DNA from: JANOBD01 sp031411495
Lineage (GTDB): Bacteria; Planctomycetota; Phycisphaerae; Tepidisphaerales; Tepidisphaeraceae
Direction of reading: 5' to 3'
Assembly (NCBI GenBank): GCA_031411495.1
Contig: JANOBD010000037.1
Coordinates: 1 to 30,207, forward strand
Length of the DNA stretch: 30,207 bases
Shown here: positions 7,679 to 14,294 of the stretch, in pieces
How the letters are laid out: every line of letters starts with the position of its first letter
Numbering within the stretch: the first letter of the stretch is position 1
The notes under the pieces: generated by a model
The model's database searches: none
What the model saw: only the letters and a program-made list of their open reading frames with translations
Told to the model about the DNA's origin: nothing
Program-made: the position numbers and the translations under genes

Positions 7679-7900
7679 TCACTTCTTCGGCTTCACTTTC
7701 CACGTCACACCATCCGCGGCGACTTCGTAGCCGGCGAAATTGGCGAGATGGACGAGGGCGCCGCTCTTGAGCACGCCGCTCCCGTCGAGCCACGCTCGGA
7801 GCACGGTCAGCGTCACTCCTGCGGCACGGGATGCCTTCACCGGATCGCGTTTAGCAGCAGTCGAAAGGATTTGGCGCAGTTGGGCGGAGACGGAAGTCAT
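7679..7900 (-). CDS. Small XRE-like helix-turn-helix protein, 73 residues
   Basis: The pattern LRQILSTAAK - KASRAAGVTLTVLRAWLDG - LKSGALVHLANFAGYEV fits the four to five helices of a small Cro/XRE-type DNA-binding fold (helix 2-turn-helix 3 around residues 20-40), ending with a short basic tail. It probably binds DNA as a dimer; no target site is visible. It lies 170 bases after ruvX and 115 bases before the aldolase gene on the same strand, so it could belong to the same transcript and might control the sugar pair. No good Shine-Dalgarno site precedes the ATG. Confidence 0.55.
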   Translation of the reverse strand: MTSVSAQLRQILSTAAKRDPVKASRAAGVTLTVLRAWLDGSGVLKSGALVHLANFAGYEVAADGVTWKVKPKK

Positions 7901-8070
7901 AGGTGCATCATCGTCTAAAAATCGATCGATGGCGCGGGAATAGTGATTTTATACTCGAACGCCTGACGAAAGGCCCCCGGATCGATGCGAGCCCGCTTCT
8001 GCACGAGTCGGCGCCCTGATTCGCGCGGTCGATGGGCTAGGACGTCGGGTGAACACGCCGCAACGTCATT

Positions 8071-8514
8071 TCACATTCGCGTGGGATCGAGGCTCGTCAG
8101 CTTCCCGTCGAGGTACGCCTGCAGGAATGTCGCCGCGGCGAGCGCGTCGAGGCGTTCCTTTTTCATCGCGCGGGTCATTTTTCCGCCGGCCCGCTTGCGG
8201 TCGATCAATTTCTGTTCGGCATCGAAACTGCTGAGCCGCTCGTCGACGAAAATCGGTTTGAACTTCGTCACGGCTTCGAGCTGGTTCGCGAAAGCGATCA
8301 CCGATTTCGCCGTCGAGCCTAGGCCGCCTTCCATGTGCAGCGGCAGGCCGATGACAATCCGCTCGACGGATTCTTCGGTGACGATTGATGCGATCCTGCC
8401 CAGGAGCGATCCATCGGTCGGAAACATGTCCAGCGGCGAGGCGAACTTCCCGCCTGCATCGCTCATGGCAAGGCCGGTGCGCTTCTGTCCGTGATCGATG
8501 GCAAGGGTTCGCAT
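8071..8514 (-). CDS. ruvX: Putative Holliday junction resolvase / pre-16S rRNA nuclease, YqgF (RuvX) family
   Basis: The 147-residue protein has the RNase H-like motifs of the family: strand 1 with LAIDHGQKRTGLAMSD (D7), the strand VERIVIGLPLHMEGG, the metal-binding strand PIFVDERLSS (D91) and the closing helix with a late Asp (KERLDALAAATFLQAYL). The length is normal. In E. coli the homologue trims the 16S 5' end and is implicated in recombination. I start it at the ATG read from 8514, because the family begins one or two residues before this first strand; a TTG five codons earlier is the alternative. It follows manC by 45 bases and is probably cotranscribed. Confidence 0.9.
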   Translation of the reverse strand: MRTLAIDHGQKRTGLAMSDAGGKFASPLDMFPTDGSLLGRIASIVTEESVERIVIGLPLHMEGGLGSTAKSVIAFANQLEAVTKFKPIFVDERLSSFDAEQKLIDRKRAGGKMTRAMKKERLDALAAATFLQAYLDGKLTSLDPTRM

Positions 8515-8559
8515 GGAAGCAAATGACAAATTGCCGTCATCCAGAGCGACACTCCGGGC

Positions 8560-9648
8560 TCAAATGTGTTTCGCCCCGAACTTCTCTTTCACTTTCGCGA
8601 CCACATCCTTCACGCGCTGCGTTTCGGACTTCGGGCAGACCAGTGTGGCATCCTTGGTGTGCACCACAACCATGTCGGACAGGCCGATGAGCGTGAGCAC
8701 GTGGTCGGTGTCGCGTGCGACCACGATGTTGTCGGAGCAGTCGAGCATGATGAGCTTGCTCGCATCCGTCGCGTTGTTCTGATCGTCGAGGTCAAGCGTT
8801 TCAGACAGCTGGGGCCAACTGCCGACGTCGAGCCAATTGACCGGCATCTCGACGACCGCCACGCGCCTCTGCTGCCCGGCGGGTTCCATGACGGCGTAGT
8901 CGATGCTGATCTTCTGCAGCGTCGGATAGATCTCGTCGACTCTCTTCTGCTGATCGGCCGTGCCCCATGCGGCGGCGATCTTGCTCAGGCCGTCGTGGCT
9001 CTTGGGAAGATATTCCTTGAGCATGTTCATCACCGTCGAGGCGCGCCAGACGAACATGCCGCTGTTCCAGTAATAGCGGCGCGACTCGACATATTTGTCG
9101 GCCGTCGGCTTGTCGGGCTTTTCCTTGAAGCCGAGCACCTTGAACGCGCCGTCAACCCCGTCCAGCGCGTCGCCGCGCTGCACGTATCCCAACCCGGTGT
9201 GGCCGTGAGTGGGAACGATGCCGAACGTCACGAGCATCTCCGGCCACTTCCTGGCGATCTCAAATCCGCTCCGGATGGCGGCCGAGAACTTATCGATCGG
9301 CTCGATTACATGGTCGGCGGTGACGATCGCGAAGACGGCATCCTTGTCGAGTTTCTCGAGCACCGCCGCGCTGAAACCGACTGCGTTTGCCGTGTCTCTT
9401 CCCAGCGGTTCGCCGAGCAGGTTCTCGGGTTTGAGCTCGGGAAGGCCCTTGAGAATGACGTCGCGATGTGCCGAGTTCGTGCAGACGAAGATCCGCTCGG
9501 CCGGCAGGATGGCGCGGAGGCGGTCGAAGCTGAGCTTCAGCAGGCTTTCGCCGCGGACAATGGGCAGGAGCTGCTTGGGAAGCGATTCGCGCGAGAGCGG
9601 CCAAAGCCGCGTTCCCGATCCTCCCGCCATGATGACGCCGTATTCCAT
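8560..9648 (-). CDS. manC: Mannose-1-phosphate guanylyltransferase
   Basis: Makes GDP-mannose from mannose-1-phosphate and GTP for surface polysaccharides. The nucleotide-binding signature AGGSGTRLWPLS is at residues 8-19 with K25 in LPKQ, the metal-binding Asp in VTADH at 112, and the mannose-1-phosphate motifs FKEKP at 174-178 and YWNSGMFVW near 193-201, all expected for the family. At 362 residues it is the short form, without the C-terminal isomerase domain of the bifunctional enzymes. A good GAGGA site lies before the ATG. It heads a minus-strand series running on to ruvX. The upstream ABC gene is divergent. Confidence 0.93.
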   Translation of the reverse strand: MEYGVIMAGGSGTRLWPLSRESLPKQLLPIVRGESLLKLSFDRLRAILPAERIFVCTNSAHRDVILKGLPELKPENLLGEPLGRDTANAVGFSAAVLEKLDKDAVFAIVTADHVIEPIDKFSAAIRSGFEIARKWPEMLVTFGIVPTHGHTGLGYVQRGDALDGVDGAFKVLGFKEKPDKPTADKYVESRRYYWNSGMFVWRASTVMNMLKEYLPKSHDGLSKIAAAWGTADQQKRVDEIYPTLQKISIDYAVMEPAGQQRRVAVVEMPVNWLDVGSWPQLSETLDLDDQNNATDASKLIMLDCSDNIVVARDTDHVLTLIGLSDMVVVHTKDATLVCPKSETQRVKDVVAKVKEKFGAKHI

Positions 9649-9872
9649 AATTGGTCCTCACACTGCCGGGCACGTTCCATCGCACGAAACGGATTGTGGC
9701 CGGGTCGTTGATCTTAACCGTTCCACCAGCCCGGTTGAAGCGAGCGGGTCCGTTTCCCAAGCCCGCAAGACCGTCACGATCGATGAAAGTCCGTGCGCTC
9801 GAGCCGCCGGCCGACCTCAAAGTCCGACACCGTCGCTTTACCCGTCGGCCGATTGCGCATACGGTCGTGCCG

Positions 9873-10565
9873 ATGCGCGAAGCGGTCGCCCAACTTAAAG
9901 GGATTTCCCGGATTTATCGCAAGCCCGGCACCGACGTCGAGGTGGCGGCATTGCGCGAGCTCGATCTGGACCTCATCCGCGGCGAATACACCGCCATCAT
10001 GGGCGCCAGCGGCAGCGGCAAGAGCACGTTGATGAACCTGCTCGGCTGCCTCGACCGACCGACCACCGGAACGTACATCCTGGGCGATAACGACGTCAGC
10101 AAGCTCGAGGACGATGAGCTCTCGCTGATCCGCAGCAAGAACATCGGCTTCGTGTTCCAGAACTTCAACCTGATTCAGCAGCTCACCGTGCTGGAGAACC
10201 TCGAAGTGCCGATGTTTTATTCCGGCATCAGGCCGCACGAGCGACACGTCCGCGCGTCGAAACTCGCGGAGCGCGTCGGCCTGACCGACCGGCTGGACCA
10301 TCGCCCCAACCAACTCTCGGGCGGCCAGCAGCAGCGCGTCTGCATCGCCCGCGCGCTCACCAACGATCCGCTCATCCTGTTGGCGGATGAACCGACCGGC
10401 GCGCTCGACTCCAAGACCGGCGAGCAGATCCTGGGGATCTTTGAGGAACTCGTCGCCAACGGCACGACGGTGATTCTCGTCACACACGATCCGAAGATCG
10501 GCGAGCGCTGCAACCGAGTGATCCGACTGCAGGACGGCAGCGTGATCTCCGACATTAGAAAGTGA
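9873..10565 (+). CDS. ABC transporter ATP-binding protein, MacB/LolD type
   Basis: A complete 230-residue ATPase: Walker A GASGSGKS at 44-51, Q-loop Q96, signature LSGGQQQ at 148-154, Walker B ILLADE at 168-173 and H-loop H205. The sequence VFQNFNLIQQLTVLENLEVPM is typical of the MacB/LolD/FtsE branch, which powers lipoprotein release, efflux of peptides or macrolides, or envelope stress systems together with FtsX-like permeases. No permease gene is nearby, so the partner must be encoded elsewhere. The frame is open upstream to 9651, but the region before the ATG at 9873 does not look like this family. It converges on the gene at 10647. Confidence 0.92.
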   Translation: MREAVAQLKGISRIYRKPGTDVEVAALRELDLDLIRGEYTAIMGASGSGKSTLMNLLGCLDRPTTGTYILGDNDVSKLEDDELSLIRSKNIGFVFQNFNLIQQLTVLENLEVPMFYSGIRPHERHVRASKLAERVGLTDRLDHRPNQLSGGQQQRVCIARALTNDPLILLADEPTGALDSKTGEQILGIFEELVANGTTVILVTHDPKIGERCNRVIRLQDGSVISDIRK

Positions 10566-10646
10566 GCCGGCGGATCGCGCCAGCTCAACTCAGTGCATCC
10601 TATACTTCGTTGTAGAGCGTCGTTCGCCTGGAAACGCCCGGTTGCA

Positions 10647-11042
10647 TCACTTCTTCAGCGCATAGACGCCGCGCGATACCGAAGCGAACTTCTTTCGCTC
10701 TTTGATCAGTGTCTGGTTGATGATGCCGCGGAAGTTAGGGCTTGAACTCTTGTATCCCGCGGCCTGGACGGCGGCGAGAATGTCGGACACGGCCATGCCT
10801 TTCGGGTTTTTCTCGAGAACCGATTCCAGCGTCGCGACAAGGCTCATTGCGTTTCGTGCGCGCCCACTGCTCGATACGCTGCCGCCGGCCCCGTCGAGCG
10901 AGGCGATCTGACGATCCAACTTTTCCAGTTGCGCCTGGATGCGGTTGCGCTCTTTAAGCAGTTCCTTTTTCTTGGATCGCTGTTGATTCAACATCGACTC
11001 AAGCCGCGAGATGGTCAAACCTGCCAATGCCAGACGTGCCAT
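10647..11042 (-). CDS. Coiled-coil plus winged-helix protein (HARE-HTH-like)
   Basis: The 131-residue protein has two parts. Residues ~15-50 are a heptad-like coiled coil rich in Lys, Glu and Arg (QRSKKKELLKERNRIQAQL). After a Gly/Ser linker, residues ~65-131 form a winged-helix pattern: SLVATLESVLEKNPKGMAVSDILAAV, then an FRGIINQTLIKE recognition helix and a wing ending in GVYALKK. This resembles the HARE-HTH group associated with chromatin and RNA polymerase delta. It is probably a small dimeric DNA-binding protein. GGGAGG lies 7 bases before the ATG. The divergent lipoprotein gene shares a 134-base spacer containing a CCTAG...CTAGG inverted repeat at 11082-11100. Confidence 0.65.
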   Translation of the reverse strand: MARLALAGLTISRLESMLNQQRSKKKELLKERNRIQAQLEKLDRQIASLDGAGGSVSSSGRARNAMSLVATLESVLEKNPKGMAVSDILAAVQAAGYKSSSPNFRGIINQTLIKERKKFASVSRGVYALKK

Positions 11043-11176
11043 AGAAGCCTCCCGGGGTTGATCATGTGTAAGTGACGAACCCTAGTTGGAAACTCTAGGC
11101 CGGGCAATGATCGGCGCCGGCCATTCGTCGCCTGGGGACTTGCATGGCTCGGCGTCCTGTGGAATGCTTACGCGTG

Positions 11177-11794
11177 ATGCGAACCCTCTCTCTACTTCTC
11201 GCGACCGCCGCGTTGAGCGTCGGTTGTGACGACCGCTCCAAGCCGACGATCAAGCCGACATCCAGGCCCGATTCGCCGCCGGCAACCGCACCTGCGGCGG
11301 CGACAGTGAACTCGCCCACGAAATCGATCCCGCTGATGATCATTCCCTTCAATGCAGACGTACCCGAAGGCTGGGCGGTTCAATCCGGACTCGCCGGTCG
11401 GATCGTGCTGCACGGGACGCTCGGAAGCGGTGACATCGACGTACTGCTTTCGACCCGGCAACCGCTGAACGCGGATGCGTTCAACAACCTCGTCAAAGAA
11501 AAGACCGCCGCCGCCACACAGCCGGGGAAACAAACCACGCGGGTGATGACGCGCGACAATCTGACCATTATCGAATCCAGCGAGATCCTCTCTTCCCCCG
11601 GGCTTTCTCCGGATGTGGCGATTGTCACCTATAACGTCAAGTATCTCGTGCAGGGGCCTTCACTGGATTACCTCGTCTACGAAGTGAACGTTGCAGACCT
11701 TTCACAGACGATGTTCGAGAAGGATGGGGAGCTGATCCGTAAGGTGTTGCTCGGCTTGAAATACGACACCAAAGCGACGGAACAGACGCCTTGA
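11177..11794 (+). CDS. Lipoprotein of unknown function
   Basis: Starting at the ATG at 11177 gives a clean lipoprotein signal MRTLSLLLATAALSVGC with the lipidated Cys at residue 17; the frame opens earlier, but the added residues would spoil the signal. A Pro/Thr/Ala-rich linker (residues ~20-50) leads to a domain of ~150 residues with alternating strands, beginning IPFNADVPEGWAV and ending in a helix EKDGELIRKVLLGLK, similar in shape to small fold domains that sense or bind at the outer membrane. No family name is certain. Its TGA overlaps the TTG start of gluQ, so the two genes are coupled. Confidence 0.75.
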   Translation: MRTLSLLLATAALSVGCDDRSKPTIKPTSRPDSPPATAPAAATVNSPTKSIPLMIIPFNADVPEGWAVQSGLAGRIVLHGTLGSGDIDVLLSTRQPLNADAFNNLVKEKTAAATQPGKQTTRVMTRDNLTIIESSEILSSPGLSPDVAIVTYNVKYLVQGPSLDYLVYEVNVADLSQTMFEKDGELIRKVLLGLKYDTKATEQTP

Positions 11795-12741
11795 GCACGT
11801 GGGTCACGCGGCTCGCGCCTTCGCCGACGGGCGCGCTCCACCTCGGAAACGCCCGGACCTTCCTGGCGAACTGGCTTCTCGCCCGACAGCGCGGCTGGTC
11901 CATCGTGCTGCGGATCGAAGACATCGACGGCCCGCGCATCAAGAGCGGCGCCGATCAGCAGGCGCTGGAAGACCTCCGCTGGCTCGGCCTCGATTTCGAT
12001 GTCGGGCCGATCATCCAGAGCCATTTTCGCGACCGACACCGCGCGGCGATCGAGCAATTGATCGCCAGCGGCGATGCCTATCCGTGTATCTGCACCAGGC
12101 GGGAAATCGAGCTCTCGGCCAGCGCGCCGCACGCCGAGGACGGCTCGGCGGTCTATCCCGGCACGTGCCGCGATCGCTTCGCATCGATCGATGAGGCCCG
12201 CCGCGCCGCCGGCCGCGAGCCGGCGATCCGGTTTCGCGTCAACGACCAGGCGACGCTCTCCTGGCGAGATCAGTTCGCCAGCGATGTTTCGATTGCCATG
12301 AAATCGCTCGGCGACTTCGTCATCGCGAAGGGAGACGGAACGCCGTCGTACCAACTCGCTGTCGTCGTCGACGATGCCGCCTCAGGCGTGACACACATCG
12401 TCCGCGGTGACGACCTGCTCGATTCGACGCCGAGACAGATCGCCCTGTACCGCGCCCTCAAGCTCGATCCCCTGCCGGCATACTTCCATCTCCCGCTCGT
12501 CGTCGGTGAAGATGGCCGGCGTCTCGCCAAGCGCCACGGCGACACACGCATTGCCCACTATCGCGAACTCGGCGTTCCGAGCGGGCGGGTTCTGCAGCTT
12601 CTCGCGCGGTGGTGCGGAATCGGGTCGGTGGCGCAGATCAGCGCTGCACGCGATCTGATCGAAACGTTTGGACTGGACAAGCTGCCGCGTGATCGCATCG
12701 TCATGACAAATCGCGATGATGCGTTCCTTCGATCGCCATGA
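11791..12741 (+). CDS. gluQ: Glutamyl-Q tRNA(Asp) synthetase
   Basis: A 316-residue paralogue of the catalytic half of glutamyl-tRNA synthetase that loads glutamate onto queuosine in tRNA-Asp. The N-terminus TRLAPSPTGALHLGNARTFL carries the HIGH-like HLGN (17-20). The zinc ligands typical of this group, C99, C101, Y122 and C126, are present and LAKRHG (245-250) replaces KMSKS. The anticodon-binding half is absent, as expected. The start is a TTG overlapping the stop of the lipoprotein gene (TTGA); this places the first strand at the family's usual distance. LpxK follows after 28 bases. Confidence 0.9.
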   Translation: MSTWVTRLAPSPTGALHLGNARTFLANWLLARQRGWSIVLRIEDIDGPRIKSGADQQALEDLRWLGLDFDVGPIIQSHFRDRHRAAIEQLIASGDAYPCICTRREIELSASAPHAEDGSAVYPGTCRDRFASIDEARRAAGREPAIRFRVNDQATLSWRDQFASDVSIAMKSLGDFVIAKGDGTPSYQLAVVVDDAASGVTHIVRGDDLLDSTPRQIALYRALKLDPLPAYFHLPLVVGEDGRRLAKRHGDTRIAHYRELGVPSGRVLQLLARWCGIGSVAQISAARDLIETFGLDKLPRDRIVMTNRDDAFLRSP

Positions 12742-12769
12742 CGTTTGCCGCTGTTGGACGCAGAACCTG

Positions 12770-13870
12770 ATGAGCGAATCCCTCGACACACGCATCCGCC
12801 GGATCATGAGCGGCCAGTCGCGCGGCATCGGCGCGGCGATCGCCCGCGGGGCGCTGGCGATCGTCGAGCCTGTCTATACCGCCATCGTCGGTGCGCGAAA
12901 TCACCTGTTTGATCGCGAACTGATCGGCATCTCGAAGCTGCCGCGGCCGGTGATCAGCGTCGGCAACGTCACCACCGGCGGCACAGGCAAGACGCCTGTC
13001 GTGCAGTGGATCGTCCGCGAACTGCAGGCGATGTCGCATCGGCCGGCCGTCCTGATGCGAGGCTATAAACGTGCCGATGCGAATGCGAGCAGTGATGAAG
13101 AACAGTTGCTGCGAGACTCGCTGGGCATTCCCGTATTTGCTGATCCGAAGCGGTTCCTCGCCGGGCAGCGGGCGCTGCGGTCGCATCCGGAGATCGATGT
13201 CTTCGTGCTCGACGACGGGTTTCAGCATCGCCGACTGGCGCGCGACCTCGACATCGTGCTGATCGATGCCACCAACCCGTTCGGCTACGACCACGTGCTT
13301 CCGCGTGGCATGCTTCGCGAATCGATGACTTGCCTGGCGCGTGTGGATGTCGTGATCCTGACGCGGACCGACTTGGCGCCGCCACACGCGTTGGACGAGA
13401 TCGAAGCCGCAGTTCACTCCGGCAATTCGTCCGTACCGATCCTGCGCTCGGTGCATCGCCTGGGCGATCTGCGCGGCGTCGAGGTGCATCGATCGCTCGC
13501 AGAGTTGAAGGAGAAGCGGGTCTGGGCGTTTTGCGGCATCGGCAATCCGGAGGCTTTCGAGAACGGACTGCGCCGGGCGGGCGTACAATTGGCGGGCTCG
13601 ACGCGCTTCGCCGATCATTATGCGTACGAGGTGAGCGATCTCGAAACGCTTCAGCAGTCGGCGCGGGAGTCCGGCGCGGAGATCCTGCTGACGACCGAAA
13701 AGGATTTTGTAAAGATTCGCGATCTCGCCGCGATGATGAGCGTGCCCATCCTGAGTGTCGGGGTCATGATCGAAATGCCGCCAGCGGATTCGCAGCGGCT
13801 TCGAGAAGCGATCCGGCAGGTGGTTTTGAAGCGGGGATCGATCATCGAATCCGATCCACTCAGGAAATAA
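12770..13870 (+). CDS. lpxK: Tetraacyldisaccharide 4'-kinase
   Basis: Phosphorylates the 4' position of the lipid A precursor at the inner face of the cytoplasmic membrane. The protein has an N-terminal hydrophobic segment (AIVEPVYTAIVGARNHLF), the P-loop region SVGNVTTGGTGKTPV (residues 63-77) and the signature LDDGFQHR (147-154), then the nucleotide-binding second half with LLTTEKDFVKI. At 366 residues it is slightly longer than E. coli LpxK (328). I chose the ATG at 12770 because it follows the gluQ stop and gives the usual short lead; an earlier ATG at 12716 would overlap gluQ. It implies a real lipid A outer membrane. Confidence 0.92.
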   Translation: MSESLDTRIRRIMSGQSRGIGAAIARGALAIVEPVYTAIVGARNHLFDRELIGISKLPRPVISVGNVTTGGTGKTPVVQWIVRELQAMSHRPAVLMRGYKRADANASSDEEQLLRDSLGIPVFADPKRFLAGQRALRSHPEIDVFVLDDGFQHRRLARDLDIVLIDATNPFGYDHVLPRGMLRESMTCLARVDVVILTRTDLAPPHALDEIEAAVHSGNSSVPILRSVHRLGDLRGVEVHRSLAELKEKRVWAFCGIGNPEAFENGLRRAGVQLAGSTRFADHYAYEVSDLETLQQSARESGAEILLTTEKDFVKIRDLAAMMSVPILSVGVMIEMPPADSQRLREAIRQVVLKRGSIIESDPLRK

Positions 13871-13873
13871 AAA

Positions 13874-13908
13874 AGGCTGCACGGCGGAGGGTTATGTCCG
13901 TGCAGCCT
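13874..13908 (-). terminator. Intrinsic terminator for minus-strand transcription
   Basis: AGGCTGCACGG (13874-13884) pairs perfectly with CCGTGCAGCCT (13898-13908), 11 bp with a 13-base loop. Read on the minus strand it is followed by TTTTTTATTT, a classical terminator. On the plus strand no T-run follows, so it is not a good end for lpxK, whose stop is only 3 bases away. No annotated minus-strand gene feeds it. Confidence 0.6.
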
Positions 13909-14294
13909 GGCGGAGGAGGAAACGAGGAATTAAGTGCGCCCGGTTTGCATGCTTAGCCGGGCGCCGTCGACGCCGCTCTAGCCTAGCGACCTCGACGTTT
14001 GATCACTTTCTCAGTCATCGCGGCGTTTTTTGCTTCGCTGCTTTGACGGGAAACTCGAGAGCGAAGCTTATGCCAGCAGCGCGAAACCCGCAGGACCGGT
14101 CAACCAATGTCGAAAAAATGTTCTTGAAGCCGGCTTGAGAAGCTGCCAACGCACTTTGACGATTCATTATCGGTCGCAACGAACCGTTTGGATGCCAGTC
14201 TTTTGAGCATCGAACGAACCCGAAAACTGTTCAGTAACCGCGCACCCGCGCATTTGTTAGGCAGTCCGTCTGCATCACCTTCACTATCCAACTC
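13909..14294. other. Intergenic stretch with a second hairpin and a possible 11-residue minus-strand peptide
   Basis: GCGCCCGG (13936-13943) pairs with CCGGGCGC (13957-13964). On the minus strand 13983-14018 reads MTEKVIKRRGR then stop, a very basic short peptide upstream of both hairpins. A GCGGCGTTTTTT run on the plus strand (14018-14031) could end transcription from lpxK with a long-range CGCCGC partner near 13970. The rest up to the start of the next gene at 14295 holds nothing I can recognise. A small minus-strand RNA ending at 13874 would explain the layout. Confidence 0.35.

Noticed and set aside
7985..8494. Plus-strand 169-codon frame opposite ruvX
   Set aside because: Antisense of a well-supported conserved gene; Arg/Ser-rich with no motif.
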